A stretch of 64,000 nucleotides of DNA from Xanthomonas sp. SI (GCF_014236855.1 NZ_CP051261.1:1922001-1986000), one strand, 5' to 3'; shown: positions 9,397 through 20,156, counted from the stretch's first letter. The notes: a model not told the origin generated them from the sequence alone. A program made the numbers and translations.

Positions 9397-11751
9397 ACCA
9401 AACGTGAACTGCAGACGCTCGATCTCGTCGTTGTCTTCCTTCTTCAGCGGCAGCGCGTAGCTGATCGAGATCGGGCCGACCGGTGCGCGCCACAGCAACG
9501 CCACGCCGGTGGAGGCGCGCAGTTCGTTGGTCTTGTAGTTGTCCACGCCGTTGAACACGTTGCCGACGTCGACGAACGCGGAGACGCGCGCCGAAGGGCT
9601 GTCGAACAGCTTCGGGAAGTACAGTTCCGCCGAGCCCACGGTCTTGAACGAGCCACCCAGCGGCTGCCCGCGGCTGTACGAGGCGGTGGCTTCCGAACGC
9701 GGGCCGAGCGTGTTGTCCTCGAAACCGCGCACCGAGTTGGTGCCGCCGGCGTAGAAGTTCTCGTAGAACGGCAGGCCCGACGCGGTGACCGTGCGGGTGG
9801 TGCCGTCGGCGTTGGTGATGGTGCGGCTGACGTCGCTGCCGTAGCTGTCGCCGTAGCCGAACTCTGCGCGCGTATTGAGCACGATCGAAGGAATGATCGG
9901 CCAGTACTTGGAGATCTGGTAGTTCAGCTTCCAGTACTCGACGGTGGAGCCGGGCAGGGTGGCTTCCAGGCCCACACGCTGATACATACCGCGGGTCGGC
10001 ATGAAGTAGTCGTTGCGGGTGTCGCGCGCCCAGCCAAGTTCGCTGCGCCAGGCGTGGAAGGTCTTCTGCCCGATCGCGTCGATGTAGTTGATGATCGCCT
10101 GCGGCGTGTAGCCGGGATAGGTGGTGATCTGGTTGCTGTCGATGCCGAACATCAGCGAGACGGTGTCGTTCTCGGTGATCGGCACGCCGAAGATCATCTG
10201 CGCCGCGCCGTTCTTGCTGTTGTACTGGGCGGTACCGAAGTCAGAGTAGTCCAGCTTGCGGTAGGAGATGTTGTAGCCCAGCGACACGCCGTCGTCGGTG
10301 AAGAACGGATTGGTGTAGGAGAACGCGTAGCGCTCCTGGTAGCTGCTGCGCGAGGCGTCCACCGAGACGCGGTTGCCGCCGCCCAGGAAGTTGTTCTGCG
10401 ACAGCTGGATCGAGGTGGTGACGCCGTAGGTCTGCGAATAGCCCAGGCCGAAGGTGAAGCTGCCCGAGGTGGTTTCCTTGACGCTGTAGACCACGTCGAC
10501 CTTGTCGTTGCTGCCCGGCACCGGCGGCGTTTCCACGTCCACCGCCTCGAAGTAGCCCAGGCGCTGCAGGCGGACCTTGGAACGGTCGATCGCGGCCTGC
10601 GAGTACCAACTGTTCTCGAACTGGCGCATCTCGCGGCGCAGCACTTCGTCGGAGGTGCGGGTGTTGCCCTTGAACACGATTCGGCGGACCGACACGCGCG
10701 GGCCCGGCACCACCTGCAGGTTGATCGCGACGGTGCGCTTCTCGCGGTCGGTGGTGGGGACCGGGTTGACCTTGGCGAAGGCGTAGCCGATGTTGCTCAA
10801 GGTGTTGGTGATCGCGTCGGAGCTGAATTCCAGCAGCGCGCGCGAGAAGGTGTCGCCCGGCTTCGGGATCACCAGCTTCTCGACCTCTTCCTGCGGCAGC
10901 ACCGTGTCGCCGGTGACCTTGATGTCGGAGATCTTGTACTGCTCGCCCTCGGTGATGCCGGCGGTCAGGTACATGTCGCGCTTGTCGGGGCTGATCGCCA
11001 CCTGGGTGGAATCGACGCTGAAATCGACGTAGCCGCGGTCCAGGTACCAGGAGTTGAGCTTCTCCAGGTCGCCGGACAGCTTTTCCTTGGAGTACTGGTC
11101 GTCGCGGCGGTACCACGACAGCCAGTTGTGCTCGCGCGACTCCCAGTTCTCCAGGATGTCGTCGGTGGCGAACTTCTCGGTGCCGATCAGGTTGACGTGC
11201 TGGATCTTGGCGGCCTTGCCTTCCTTGATCGCGATCGCCACGTCGACCCGGTTGCGGTCCAGCGGGCTCACCGTCGGGGTGATCTCGACGTTGTACTTGC
11301 CGCGGTTGTTGTACTGGCGGGTCAGTTCCTGGGTCACCCGGTCCAGGCTCAGCCGGTCGAAGGTGCCGCCCTCGGTCAGGCCGATGTCGGACAGGCCCTT
11401 GAGCAGCTCTTCGCTCTTGATGTCCTTGTTGCCGGTGACGGTCAGCTTGTTGATCGCCGGACGTTCCTTGACCGTGACCACCAGGATGTTGCCCTGGCGA
11501 TCGACCTGCACGTCCTCGAAGAAGCCGGTGCGGTACAGCGCGCGGATCGCTTCGCCGACCTTGGCGTCGTCGACCGTGTCGCCGCGTTCCACCGGAAGAT
11601 AGGTGAACACGGTGCCGGAGGAGATGCGTTGCAACCCGTCGACGCGGATGTCGCTGGCGGTGAAGGGCTCCGTCGCCTGGGCCAGAACCGGCAAGCTGAG
11701 GCTGGCGGCAAGGGCGAGGGCTAGCAGGCGGCGAGTGGGAAATCTCGTCAT
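9385..11751 (-). CDS. bamA: Outer membrane protein assembly factor BamA
   Basis: Omp85-family core of the BAM complex that folds beta-barrel proteins into the outer membrane. The protein has 788 residues: a signal peptide (MTRFPTRRLLALALAASLSL...AQA), five POTRA domains (about 22-420), then a 16-strand barrel ending in the C-terminal Phe signal (QFTFGGQF). The barrel contains the VRGFEDNTLGP motif of lid loop 6. I chose the ATG at 11751 over an upstream in-frame ATG (11841) because the former gives a clean signal peptide. It lies downstream of rseP, as in many proteobacteria. Confidence 0.96.
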   Translation of the reverse strand: MTRFPTRRLLALALAASLSLPVLAQATEPFTASDIRVDGLQRISSGTVFTYLPVERGDTVDDAKVGEAIRALYRTGFFEDVQVDRQGNILVVTVKERPAINKLTVTGNKDIKSEELLKGLSDIGLTEGGTFDRLSLDRVTQELTRQYNNRGKYNVEITPTVSPLDRNRVDVAIAIKEGKAAKIQHVNLIGTEKFATDDILENWESREHNWLSWYRRDDQYSKEKLSGDLEKLNSWYLDRGYVDFSVDSTQVAISPDKRDMYLTAGITEGEQYKISDIKVTGDTVLPQEEVEKLVIPKPGDTFSRALLEFSSDAITNTLSNIGYAFAKVNPVPTTDREKRTVAINLQVVPGPRVSVRRIVFKGNTRTSDEVLRREMRQFENSWYSQAAIDRSKVRLQRLGYFEAVDVETPPVPGSNDKVDVVYSVKETTSGSFTFGLGYSQTYGVTTSIQLSQNNFLGGGNRVSVDASRSSYQERYAFSYTNPFFTDDGVSLGYNISYRKLDYSDFGTAQYNSKNGAAQMIFGVPITENDTVSLMFGIDSNQITTYPGYTPQAIINYIDAIGQKTFHAWRSELGWARDTRNDYFMPTRGMYQRVGLEATLPGSTVEYWKLNYQISKYWPIIPSIVLNTRAEFGYGDSYGSDVSRTITNADGTTRTVTASGLPFYENFYAGGTNSVRGFEDNTLGPRSEATASYSRGQPLGGSFKTVGSAELYFPKLFDSPSARVSAFVDVGNVFNGVDNYKTNELRASTGVALLWRAPVGPISISYALPLKKEDNDEIERLQFTFGGQF

Positions 11752-11837
11752 GTCACGTCCGGTAGAGGTCGATATCGTTGTTGCATGGGCGCCGGCGTAA
11801 GACGACGACAGCGGGGTCGAGTGGATCAGCATCGGGT

Positions 11838-13202
11838 TCATCGCAGGACCTGGCCGAAGATGTCGTTGTAAAACGCCAACCCCATCAGCCCGGCCAGCAT
11901 CGTCAGACCGACGAACTGCCCCGCAGCCATGGCACGCTCGCTCAGCGGGCTGCCCTTGACCAACTCAATAAGGTAATACAGCAAGTGCCCGCCGTCCAAG
12001 ATTGGAATCGGCAGCAGGTTCATGATCGCCAGGCTCAGCGACAGCAGCGCCAGGAAATACAGGAACCAGTCCGGCCCCTGCTGGGCCGAGACGTTGGCCA
12101 CCTTGGCGATGGTGATCGGCCCGGACACGTTCTTGATCGAGGCCTGGCCGGTCAGCATGCGCCGGATCAGCCCCAGGGTATCCCCGGCCAGCTTGCCGGT
12201 TTCGCGGAACGCGACCGGGATCGCCGCCAGCGGGCCGTACTGCAGCTTGGCGTCGAACGCCGGCGGCGGGCGGTCCTCCTGGCCAAGGTCCACGCCCAGC
12301 GACAGGCCCTTCAGGCGCGGGTCCTTGCTGGGGGTGAGATGCACCTCCAGCGCCAGCCGTTCGCCGTTGCGCTCGACCTCGACCAGGCCGCTGCCGCCGT
12401 TCTTGGCCAGCGCCCGGATCTGCGGCGCAACCTGGTCGGCGCCGGCGACCGAGGCGCCATCCACCGCCAGGATCAGGTCGCCGGGGCGCAGCACGCCGTC
12501 GGCAGCCGAACCCGGGGTCACCTTGGCGACGATCGCCGGCTGCAGGCTGAACCGCCAGGTGAGGCCGGCCAGGCGCGGCACCTGCTGTTCGTCGAAGCCG
12601 GCAGGCAGCTGCGACAGGCGCAGCGTATGCACGCGGCTGGCGCCGTCGCGCGTGTCCTCGGTCTGGATGCGCACGTCGGCGGCGTCCATCGCCGCCACGG
12701 TCAGCTGCATGCTGGCATCGCTCCAGCTGGAGACCTCGAGCTTGCCGATGCGCACGATGCGCTCGCCAGGCTGCAGCCCGGCCTGCAGCGCCAGGCCCTC
12801 GGCGCGGCCGACCACCGCCGCGTAATCCTGCTTGCCGATCACGAACATCGCCCACAGCAGCGCCACGCACAGCACCAGATTGGCGATCGGGCCGGCGGCG
12901 ACGATGGCGATGCGCTGCCACACGCTCTTGCTGTTGAAGGCCTGGTCGCGCTCGGCCGGGGCGACCTCGCCCTCGCGTTCGTCGAGCATCTTTACGTAGC
13001 CGCCCAGCGGAATCGCGGCGATCGCGAACTCCGTGCCGTGGCGGTCGTAGTACGACCACAGTGGCTTGCCGAAGCCCACCGAAAAGCGCAGCACCTTGAC
13101 CCCGCAGCGGCGGGCGACCCAGAAGTGGCCGAACTCGTGGAAGGTCACCAGGATGCCCAGGCTGACGATCATCCACCAGACGGACCCGATGAAGTCACCC
13201 AT
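11838..13202 (-). CDS. rseP: Site-2 protease RseP
   Basis: Intramembrane zinc metalloprotease that cleaves the sigma-E anti-sigma factor RseA after DegS. The protein has 454 residues. The HExxH zinc site is in VTFHEFGHFW at the start of the first membrane segment. The third ligand region NLLPIPILDGGHLLYY lies near the C-terminus. Two PDZ domains sit between them (about 105-300). C-terminal membrane segments follow. It lies between dxr and bamA, coupling envelope-stress control to outer-membrane assembly. Confidence 0.96.
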   Translation of the reverse strand: MGDFIGSVWWMIVSLGILVTFHEFGHFWVARRCGVKVLRFSVGFGKPLWSYYDRHGTEFAIAAIPLGGYVKMLDEREGEVAPAERDQAFNSKSVWQRIAIVAAGPIANLVLCVALLWAMFVIGKQDYAAVVGRAEGLALQAGLQPGERIVRIGKLEVSSWSDASMQLTVAAMDAADVRIQTEDTRDGASRVHTLRLSQLPAGFDEQQVPRLAGLTWRFSLQPAIVAKVTPGSAADGVLRPGDLILAVDGASVAGADQVAPQIRALAKNGGSGLVEVERNGERLALEVHLTPSKDPRLKGLSLGVDLGQEDRPPPAFDAKLQYGPLAAIPVAFRETGKLAGDTLGLIRRMLTGQASIKNVSGPITIAKVANVSAQQGPDWFLYFLALLSLSLAIMNLLPIPILDGGHLLYYLIELVKGSPLSERAMAAGQFVGLTMLAGLMGLAFYNDIFGQVLR

Positions 13203-13228
13203 GCGCGTGGCTCATAGGGGCGTGCGTG

Positions 13229-14416
13229 TCAGACATGGGCAGGCTGGCGGGCAATGGCGAGTTCGGTGATCTTGCGCGATTGCGCGTCCGCCGCCAGCAG
13301 CGCGTCCAGGGAGTCGGCCGCGCCCGCAGGCAGCACGGTCAGGGCGTTCTCGACCAGCGCAGGAATCGATAGGAAACCGATACGGCCCTGAAGAAAAGCT
13401 GAAACAGCCACTTCGTTGGCCGCATTCAGGATCGCCGGCGCGCTGCCGCCGACCTGCATCGCGCGCCAGGCCAGGCCCAGGCAGGGGAAGGCCTCCAGGT
13501 CCGCGGGTTCGAAGTCCAGGCGGCCATGGGCCAGTAGGTCCAGTCCGGCGACCCCGGATTCGATCCGCTGCGGCCAGCCCAAACCCACCGCCAGGGTGGT
13601 GCGCATGTCCGGCAAACCCATCTGCGCCAAGGTGGAACCGTCGATGAACTCCACCAGCGAGTGCACCAGGCTCTGCGGGTGCACCAGCACCTCGATGCGC
13701 GAAGGCGGCAGCGCGAACAGGTGGTGCGCCTCGATCACTTCCAGGCCCTTGTTCATCAGGGTGGCCGAGTCGACCGAGATCTTCGGGCCCATCGACCACT
13801 TCGGATGCGCCACCGCCTGCGCCGGGGTCACGCCCTGCAGCCGGCTGCGGTCCCAGCCGCGGAATGGGCCGCCGGAAGCGGTCAGCAGTACCCGCCGCAC
13901 CTCGGCGCCGGTCTGGCGCGAGCGCAGGCACTGGAAGATCGCGCTGTGTTCGCTGTCGATCGGGATGATTTCGGCGCCGGCCGCGGCGGCCGTGGCGGTG
14001 ACCAGTTCGCCGGCCAGCACCAGCGATTCCTTGTTGGCCAGCAGCAGGCGCTTGCCGGCGCGGGCCGCGGCCAGGGTCGAGGCCAGGCCGGCGGCGCCGA
14101 CGATGGCGGCGACCACGCTGTCGCAGGCGTCGCTGGCCACCAGTTGTTCCAGCGCGGCGGCGCCGGCATGCGCTTCGGTGCGCAACCCGGCGTCGCGCAG
14201 GCCGTCGCGCAGCGCCGGGTACAGGGCCGGGTCGGCGATCACCGCGTGCGCCGGCCGGTGCGCGGCGCACAGCGCCAGCAGCCCGGCGACGTTGCCGCCG
14301 GCGGCCAGCACGCTGGCGCGCAGCCGCTGCGGGTGGCGCGCGATCACGTCCAGCGCGGAGGCGCCGATCGAGCCGGTGGCGCCGAGCACGGCGATGGAGC
14401 GGACGGCGTCGGCCAT
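13229..14416 (-). CDS. dxr: 1-deoxy-D-xylulose-5-phosphate reductoisomerase
   Basis: Converts DXP to 2-C-methyl-D-erythritol 4-phosphate with NADPH, the committed step of the MEP isoprenoid pathway. The protein has 395 residues. The Rossmann start is [19 protein letters not shown]. The metal/substrate region [15 protein letters not shown] and the ASGGPFRGW loop are conserved, as is [27 protein letters not shown]. The start is 2 nt beyond the cdsA stop, so the two are co-translated. Confidence 0.97.
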   Translation of the reverse strand: MADAVRSIAVLGATGSIGASALDVIARHPQRLRASVLAAGGNVAGLLALCAAHRPAHAVIADPALYPALRDGLRDAGLRTEAHAGAAALEQLVASDACDSVVAAIVGAAGLASTLAAARAGKRLLLANKESLVLAGELVTATAAAAGAEIIPIDSEHSAIFQCLRSRQTGAEVRRVLLTASGGPFRGWDRSRLQGVTPAQAVAHPKWSMGPKISVDSATLMNKGLEVIEAHHLFALPPSRIEVLVHPQSLVHSLVEFIDGSTLAQMGLPDMRTTLAVGLGWPQRIESGVAGLDLLAHGRLDFEPADLEAFPCLGLAWRAMQVGGSAPAILNAANEVAVSAFLQGRIGFLSIPALVENALTVLPAGAADSLDALLAADAQSRKITELAIARQPAHV

Positions 14417-14418
14417 GT

Positions 14419-15243
14419 TCAGAATCCGAAGATCTCTTTACCCAGCGCAAAGATCGGCAGTGCCGCCAGCACGCCGTCGACGCGGTCCAGCACGCCGCCA
14501 TGGCCGGGGATCACGTTGCCCGAGTCCTTGGCGCCGACGTGGCGCTTGAGCAGGCTCTCGAACAGGTCGCCGACCACCGAGGCCAGCACGCTGACCGCGG
14601 CCACGATCAGCAGGCCGGGCAGCTGCGGCAGGGTGACCCCGGCCAGCCAGCCGAAGCCGGCGGCGCAGATCAGGCCGGCCAGCAGTCCGCCGATCAGCCC
14701 TTCGACGGTCTTGTTGGGGCTGATCCGCGGCGCCAGCTTGTGCTTGCCGAACTGGCGCCCGGCGAAATAGGCGCCGGAATCGGCGGCCCACACCGTGACC
14801 AGCGCGGTCAGCAGCCAGCGGTGCCCGTTCGGCTCGCTGGCATGGATCAGGCCCAGCGCGGCCCAGGCCGGGACGATCGCCAGGGTGCCGGCGGCGAGCT
14901 TGAACACCCGCGCGTAGGTGGCGTGGTCGGAGCCGAACTGGAAGAAGCGCAGCCACAGCAGCGCCACGCACCACCAGCCGACGCCGACCAGGGTAGTCAG
15001 CTGGAACAGCACCAGCGAGCCGGCCGAGGCCCACACCAGCAGCACCATCAGCAGCAGGTTCAGCACCAGCAGGATGGTGCGCGGCAAGGTGTCGTCGACC
15101 TCCGCCAGCTTCAGCCACTCCCACAGGCCGATCAGGAAGATCAGCGCGGCCAGGGCCGCCAGCCATTGCGTCGGCAGCAGCAGGATGGCGCAAATGGCCA
15201 GCGGGGCCATGATCAGCGCGGCGATGACACGGGTACGGGTCAT
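14419..15243 (-). CDS. cdsA: Phosphatidate cytidylyltransferase
   Basis: Integral membrane enzyme making CDP-diacylglycerol from phosphatidate and CTP, the branch point of phospholipid synthesis. The protein has 274 residues with about eight hydrophobic segments. The family signature is present near the C-terminus: [14 protein letters not shown] followed by [16 protein letters not shown] chose the ATG at 15243 ([17 protein letters not shown]). It overlaps the uppS stop by 4 nt; an in-frame extension further upstream is non-homologous, being uppS sequence read in another frame. Confidence 0.96.
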   Translation of the reverse strand: MTRTRVIAALIMAPLAICAILLLPTQWLAALAALIFLIGLWEWLKLAEVDDTLPRTILLVLNLLLMVLLVWASAGSLVLFQLTTLVGVGWWCVALLWLRFFQFGSDHATYARVFKLAAGTLAIVPAWAALGLIHASEPNGHRWLLTALVTVWAADSGAYFAGRQFGKHKLAPRISPNKTVEGLIGGLLAGLICAAGFGWLAGVTLPQLPGLLIVAAVSVLASVVGDLFESLLKRHVGAKDSGNVIPGHGGVLDRVDGVLAALPIFALGKEIFGF

Positions 15244-15998
15244 GCGGATGTGTTCTCCGTCGCCGGGGCGACTTGCGCGCTGGTCAGGCCGAAACGCCGC
15301 TCGCGGCTGGCGTAGTCGTCCAGGGCTTGTTGCAGCACCTCGGCGCCGAACTCGGGCCAGAGGGTCTCGGTGAACCACAGTTCGGTGTAGGCCAGCTGCC
15401 ACAGCAGGAAATTGCTGATGCGCACGTCGCCGCCGGTGCGGATGAACAGGTCCGGCGGCGGCAGGTCGGCCAGCGCCATGTGCGCCGACAGCATGTTCTC
15501 GTCGATCTGCTCGGGGCGCAGGCGTCCGGCCGCGACCTCTTCGGCCAGCGCCCGCGCGGCCTGCGCGATGTCCTGGCGGCCGCCATAGCTGGCCGCAATC
15601 GACAGGTGCAGGGCCTGGTTGTGCTCGGTGCCGGCTTCGGCCTGGGCCATGCGCTGGCGCAGCGACGGCGCGAAGCGCGAACGGTCGCCGATGAAGCGCA
15701 CGCGCACGCCGCGCCGCTGCAGTTCCTCGACCTCGCGATCCAGCGCGTGCAGGAACAGCTTCATCAGCGCGTCCACTTCTTCCTGCGGCCGACCCCAGTT
15801 CTCGCTGGAGAAGGCGAACAGGGTCAGCGCGGGGATGCCGCGCTCCAGGCAGAAGTCGATGGTGCGGTTGACCGCGCGCGCGCCGGCGCGGTGGCCGATC
15901 ACGCGCGGCCGGCGGCGGCGCTGCGCCCAGCGGCCGTTGCCATCCATGATGATGGCGATGTGGCGGGGCAGGGACATGGAAGAGGGGTCCGAAGGCAT
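15240..15998 (-). CDS. uppS: Isoprenyl transferase (undecaprenyl diphosphate synthase)
   Basis: Cis-prenyltransferase that builds the C55 carrier lipid for peptidoglycan and O-antigen. The active-site start HIAIIMDGNGRWAQRR and the loop FAFSSENWGRPQEEV are intact, as is DLFIRTGGDVRISNFLLWQ with the later ELWFTETLWPEF. The protein has 252 residues from ATG 15998. An alternative ATG at 15977 (MSLPRH) would remove 7 residues, and neither has a clear Shine-Dalgarno. It follows frr by 17 nt. Confidence 0.95.
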   Translation of the reverse strand: MPSDPSSMSLPRHIAIIMDGNGRWAQRRRRPRVIGHRAGARAVNRTIDFCLERGIPALTLFAFSSENWGRPQEEVDALMKLFLHALDREVEELQRRGVRVRFIGDRSRFAPSLRQRMAQAEAGTEHNQALHLSIAASYGGRQDIAQAARALAEEVAAGRLRPEQIDENMLSAHMALADLPPPDLFIRTGGDVRISNFLLWQLAYTELWFTETLWPEFGAEVLQQALDDYASRERRFGLTSAQVAPATENTSA

Positions 15999-16015
15999 GG
16001 CCGCGAGGCGCAGGC

Positions 16016-16573
16016 TCAGACCGCCATCAGTTCCTGTTCCTTGCCCTTGACCACGTCGTCGACGTCCTTGATCGCCTTGTCGGTCAGCTTCTGGATGTCG
16101 TCCTCGGCGGCGCGGGCCTCGTCCTCGGTGACACTCTTGTCCTTCAGCAGATCCTTGATCTGCTGGTTGGCGTCGCGGCGGATGTTGCGGATCGCGACCT
16201 TGCTGTCCTCGCCTTCGCTGTGCACGACCTTGGACAGCTCGCGGCGGCGCTCTTCGGTCAGCGCGGGCAGGTTGAGGCGGATGGTGGTGCCGGAGGTGTT
16301 CGGGGTCAGGCCCAGGTCCGAGGCCAGGATCGCCTTCTCGACCGCGCTGACCATCTGCTTTTCCCACGGGCTGATGGTCAGCGAGCGGGCATCGGCCACG
16401 GCCACGCTGGCGACCTGGCTCAGCGGCATTTCCGAACCGTAGTAATTGACTTTCAGGTGTTCGACCAGAGCGGTCGAGGCGCGGCCGGTACGCACCTTGA
16501 TGAGCGTATGGCGCAGCGCATCGATGCTCTTGGCCATGCGGGTCTGTGCGTCTTGTTTGATTTCGTTGAGCAT
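16016..16573 (-). CDS. frr: Ribosome recycling factor
   Basis: Splits post-termination ribosomes together with EF-G. The protein has 185 residues, the standard length. The family pattern is present throughout: IDALRHTLIKVRTGRAS at the hinge helix, LNLPALTEERRRELSKVVH, and the C-terminal helix VTEDEARAAEDDIQKLTDKAI. It lies between pyrH and uppS, the usual proteobacterial order. The 187-bp gap to pyrH contains an inverted repeat. Confidence 0.97.
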   Translation of the reverse strand: MLNEIKQDAQTRMAKSIDALRHTLIKVRTGRASTALVEHLKVNYYGSEMPLSQVASVAVADARSLTISPWEKQMVSAVEKAILASDLGLTPNTSGTTIRLNLPALTEERRRELSKVVHSEGEDSKVAIRNIRRDANQQIKDLLKDKSVTEDEARAAEDDIQKLTDKAIKDVDDVVKGKEQELMAV

Positions 16574-16630
16574 CGCCGGTGTCCGTGCTGAATCTGAATC
16601 GGACGATTATAGCCGGGAACAGCGTGGTGC

Positions 16631-16754
16631 CGGGATTGGGGATTGGGGATTCGCTAAAGCGTTGCGCACTGCAGCAGCTTGTCTGCCGCGAGCGCCTCGC
16701 AACGGCGCATGCTAGCGGCTGTCGCGTTTGCGAATCCCGAATCCCCAATCCCGG
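16631..16754. repeat. Inverted repeat, junction family A, copy 5
   Basis: GGGATTGGGGATTGGGGATTCG-type arm at 16631-16653 and its inverse at 16731-16754, with a 77-nt loop, filling the frr-pyrH gap. This copy is fully intergenic. Confidence 0.85.
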
Positions 16755-16760
16755 CCGTTA

Positions 16761-17483
16761 TCAGCTACGTCCCTTGACCAGCGTCCCGATCTCCGCGCCA
16801 TGCAGGATCTTCAGCAGCTCGCCGGGCTGGCCCATGTTGAAGATGCGCAGCGGCAGGTCGCTGTCGCGGGCCAGCGCGAAGGCGGCGGTGTCCATCACTT
16901 CCAGGTTGCGCGCGATCACTTCGTCGTAGGTCAGGCTGTCGAAGCGCACCGCATCGGCGTGCTTCTTCGGGTCCTTGTCGTACACGCCATCGACCTTGGT
17001 CGCCTTCAGCAGCAGGTCGGCGCCGATCTCGATCGCGCGCAGCGCCGCGCCGGAGTCGGTGGTGAAGAACGGATTGCCGGTGCCGGCGGCGAAGATCGCG
17101 ATGCGGCCCTTTTCCAGGTGGCGGATCGCGCGGCGGCGGATGAAGTCCTCGCACACGTCGTTGATCTTGATCGCGCTCATCACCCGCACCTTGGCGCCGA
17201 GCTTTTCCAGCGCGTCCTGCATCGCCAGCGCGTTGATGACGGTGGCCAGCATGCCCATGTGGTCGCCGGTGACCCGGTCCATGCCGCCGGCGGCCAGGCC
17301 GGCGCCGCGGAAGATGTTGCCGCCGCCGATCACCAGCGCCACTTCCGCGCCGGCCTGTTGCGCCTCGATCACTTCATGCGCCAGGCGGTTGATGACCTTG
17401 GGGTCGATGCCGTAATCCCCATCCCCCATCAGCGCTTCGCCGGAAAGTTTCAACAGGATGCGGCGATAGGCGAGCTGGGACAT
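16761..17483 (-). CDS. pyrH: UMP kinase
   Basis: Phosphorylates UMP to UDP; hexameric amino-acid-kinase fold. The protein has 240 residues. The N-terminal phosphate-binding segment is [14 protein letters not shown], followed by [10 protein letters not shown], then [20 protein letters not shown] and the uridine/ATP segment [17 protein letters not shown]. The ATG at 17483 gives the canonical [18 protein letters not shown]. In most relatives pyrH directly follows tsf; here a diguanylate cyclase gene stands between them. Confidence 0.97.
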   Translation of the reverse strand: MSQLAYRRILLKLSGEALMGDGDYGIDPKVINRLAHEVIEAQQAGAEVALVIGGGNIFRGAGLAAGGMDRVTGDHMGMLATVINALAMQDALEKLGAKVRVMSAIKINDVCEDFIRRRAIRHLEKGRIAIFAAGTGNPFFTTDSGAALRAIEIGADLLLKATKVDGVYDKDPKKHADAVRFDSLTYDEVIARNLEVMDTAAFALARDSDLPLRIFNMGQPGELLKILHGAEIGTLVKGRS

Positions 17484-17575
17484 GGTGACCTCGTGGGGGA
17501 CGGGCAAACCACGAGATTCTAGCCGAAGCGCGGCGCGGAATCTGCCGCGCGCACGCGTGCGTGCAGTGGCCCGGT

Positions 17576-19081
17576 TCAGGCCAGGGTGTCGCGGAACGAG
17601 CGCGCGGTGACGCGGTTGCGGCCGCCGTGCTTGGAGCTGTAGAGCATGTCGTCGGCGGCCTGCAGCAGTTCCTGTGCGGTGCCGAAGCGCTCGCGCCCGC
17701 CCTGGGTGGCGACGCCGGCGGAGAAGCTGATGTGCAGCGGCCCGCTCTGCAATTCGACCATCGGCCGCTGCGCGATCTCGATGAGGATGCGCCGGATCAC
17801 GCTCAGCGCGGCCTCCTCGCTGGTGTTGGGCAGCAGCACCAGGAATTCCTCGCCGCCGAAGCGCGCCACGGTATCGCTGCCGCGCAACAGCGGCTGCAGG
17901 GCCTGCGCGAACGCGCGCAGCACCTGGTCGCCGATCAGGTGACCATGGGCGTCGTTGATCTTCTTGAAGTCGTCCAGGTCGATGAAGGCGATCGACAGCG
18001 GCCAGTCGTGGCGGCTGGCCAGGTCGAACTGCTGGCTGAGCAGGATGTCCAGCTGGTGCCGGTTGTACACCCCGGTCAGCGCGTCGCGGCTGGCCTGCTC
18101 GGCCAGGCGCCGCGCGCGGTGCTCCGATTCGTCGGCCTGGTGCCGGGCGAGGGTGGCTTCCTGGATCTGCCGCAGGTTGCGCAGCACCATCAGTTCGCGG
18201 GCATGGCTGATGATCGCGTCGATCCGCTCCGGCTGCGCGATGCGCACGTCGAAGATCGGGCCAATGACCGGCAGCGCTTCGGCCATGCCGGCGATCACCT
18301 CGTCGAAGCGGCGGCTGTCCAGCTGCAGTTCGCGATAGGCGCGCTCCATCGCCAGGCCGCGCGCGGCGTCGACGTCGCTGCTCAGCCAGATGTCGGCGAC
18401 GCTGCCGGACAGCAGCACGCACTTGCCGAAGGTGTCCGGCGCCAGTTCGGTGCCGGCGCTGTGGCCGATGCTGCGCTGCAGGTAACCGGGCAGCTTCCAC
18501 TTCTGCGCCAGCCAGGCGCCGACCTCGGCGTGGTCGCAGCCGAGCCGCTCGCGCTCCATGGCAATCAGGGTCTCGCTGCCGCTGCCGCCGGCTTCGCGCA
18601 GCAGCGGCGCGTAGTCGTCGTGGCAGATGTGCAGCAGGGCCAGCGCGCCCATGTCCTGCAGCAGCCCGGCCAGCATCAGTTCCTCCTGCTTGCGCAGGCC
18701 CATGGCCTGGCCGAGCAGGCGGCTGGCCAGCGCCGACAGCACGCTGCGCCGCCAGACCCGTTCCTGCAGGTCGCCGGCACCGGCGCCGTCGCGCAGGCTC
18801 TGCACCATCGAGAAGCCCAGCGCCAGGCTCAGCGCGGCGTTGAGCCCGAGCATGGTCAGCGCCTGGCCGAGGTTGTCGATGCGGCGCCGGCTGGCGTACA
18901 GCGGCGAATTGGCGATGCGCAGCATGCGCGCGCTCAGCGCCATGTCCATCGCGATGGTGTCGGCGGTGGTGGCCAGATCGACGTCCGGATCCTGGGCCAG
19001 GTCGATGATGCGCAGCGCAATCCCGGGCGGCGAGGGCAGGTTTCGGGAGTGAGCCAGGATGGCTTCGAGTTCAGGGCGCAT
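17576..19081 (-). CDS. HDOD-GGDEF domain diguanylate cyclase
   Basis: Predicted c-di-GMP synthase. The protein has 501 residues with no membrane segment. An HDOD domain spans about 12-205 ([16 protein letters not shown] near its start, [13 protein letters not shown] in the middle). A coiled linker lies at about 295-330. The GGDEF domain is at about 328-495, with active-site GGEEF at 409-413 and an RxxD inhibitory site (RGSD, 400-403) exactly five residues upstream, so the enzyme is probably active and product-inhibited. The HDOD input signal is unknown. I chose the ATG at 19081 because longer in-frame starts add non-conserved residues overlapping the terminator region. It sits between tsf and pyrH but is insulated from tsf by a strong terminator. 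Confidence 0.9.
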   Translation of the reverse strand: MRPELEAILAHSRNLPSPPGIALRIIDLAQDPDVDLATTADTIAMDMALSARMLRIANSPLYASRRRIDNLGQALTMLGLNAALSLALGFSMVQSLRDGAGAGDLQERVWRRSVLSALASRLLGQAMGLRKQEELMLAGLLQDMGALALLHICHDDYAPLLREAGGSGSETLIAMERERLGCDHAEVGAWLAQKWKLPGYLQRSIGHSAGTELAPDTFGKCVLLSGSVADIWLSSDVDAARGLAMERAYRELQLDSRRFDEVIAGMAEALPVIGPIFDVRIAQPERIDAIISHARELMVLRNLRQIQEATLARHQADESEHRARRLAEQASRDALTGVYNRHQLDILLSQQFDLASRHDWPLSIAFIDLDDFKKINDAHGHLIGDQVLRAFAQALQPLLRGSDTVARFGGEEFLVLLPNTSEEAALSVIRRILIEIAQRPMVELQSGPLHISFSAGVATQGGRERFGTAQELLQAADDMLYSSKHGGRNRVTARSFRDTLA

Positions 19082-19146
19082 GCGGTTCCGCGGGAAGTGT
19101 GATGGGGACAGCGATGGGTCCCTGCCCGCAGAGCGTACCACTGGCG

Positions 19147-19178
19147 AAAAAAAAGCCGCGACACGCGCGGCTTTTTTT
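19147..19178. terminator. Bidirectional intrinsic terminator after tsf
   Basis: AGCCGCG (19154-19160) and CGCGGCT (19166-19172) form the stem, with an A-run before and a T-run after. It therefore works on either strand; on the minus strand it ends the rpsB-tsf transcript before the GGDEF gene. Confidence 0.92.
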
Positions 19179-19194
19179 CTCCGGAGGGCCGGAC

Positions 19195-20073
19195 TCAGGC
19201 CAGGCCGGCCTGCTTCATCACTTCGGCGGCGTAGTCTTCCACCACCTTCTCGATGCCTTCGCCCACGGCCAGGCGCTGGAAACCGACCACGTCGGCGCCG
19301 GCGGCCTTGACCGCCTGCTCCACGCTCTGGTCGGTGTTCAGCACGTAAGGCTGGCCGTACAGGGTGACTTCGTTGACGATCTTGGCGATCTTGCCGCTGA
19401 TGATCTTCTCCAGGATGTCGGCCGGCTTGGCCTTGTCCTTTTCCGACATCTTGGCCAGCTCGATTTCCTTTTCCTTGGCGACGAAGTCGGCCGGGACGTC
19501 GGACGCCTTCACGTGCGGCGGGTTCATCGCCGCGATGTGCATGGCGATGCCGCGGGCCAGCTCGATGTCGCCGCCCTTGATCTCGACCAGCACGCCGATG
19601 CGGCCGCCGTGCACGTAGGCGGCGACGTTGTTGGCGCTGTCGATGCGCGCCAGGCGGCGCACCTGCACGTTCTCGCCGACCTTGGCGATGACCGCGGCGC
19701 GGGCTTCCTCGACGGTCTCGCCGCCGGGCAGCTTGGCGCTCTTCAGCGCTTCGGCATCAGCAGCGCCGGAGTTCAGCGCAGCCTGGGACACGGCTTCGGT
19801 GAAGGCCAGGAAGTTGTTGTCCTTGGCGACGAAGTCGGTCTCGGAGTTGATCTCGACCAGCACGGCCTTGCCGCCGTCCTGGGCCATCGCGATGCGGCCT
19901 TCGGCGGCGACGCGGTCGGCCTTCTTGTCGGCCTTGGCCAGGCCCGACTTGCGCAGCCACTCGGCGGCGTTGTCGATATGGCCGGCGTTCTCGGTGAGCG
20001 CCTTCTTGCATTCCATCATGCCGGCGCCGGTGCGCTCGCGCAGTTCCTTGACCAGGGAAGCGGTGATTTCCAC
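19195..20073 (-). CDS. tsf: Elongation factor Ts
   Basis: Guanine-nucleotide exchange factor for EF-Tu. The protein has 292 residues. The N-terminal UBA-like module reads [19 protein letters not shown]. The core contains the invariant [12 protein letters not shown] segment that inserts beside the EF-Tu nucleotide site. The C-terminal module is complete. It follows rpsB by 148 bp and is followed by a strong terminator, so rpsB-tsf is a closed transcription unit. Confidence 0.97.
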   Translation of the reverse strand: MEITASLVKELRERTGAGMMECKKALTENAGHIDNAAEWLRKSGLAKADKKADRVAAEGRIAMAQDGGKAVLVEINSETDFVAKDNNFLAFTEAVSQAALNSGAADAEALKSAKLPGGETVEEARAAVIAKVGENVQVRRLARIDSANNVAAYVHGGRIGVLVEIKGGDIELARGIAMHIAAMNPPHVKASDVPADFVAKEKEIELAKMSEKDKAKPADILEKIISGKIAKIVNEVTLYGQPYVLNTDQSVEQAVKAAGADVVGFQRLAVGEGIEKVVEDYAAEVMKQAGLA

Positions 20074-20156
20074 GGGGTGACCTCACAAAAGGTGGGAAAG
20101 GGCCGGTTTGCGGCCGGCCGGGAATTCTGGGAAACGGGCGCTTGCGGCGCCCGCGG

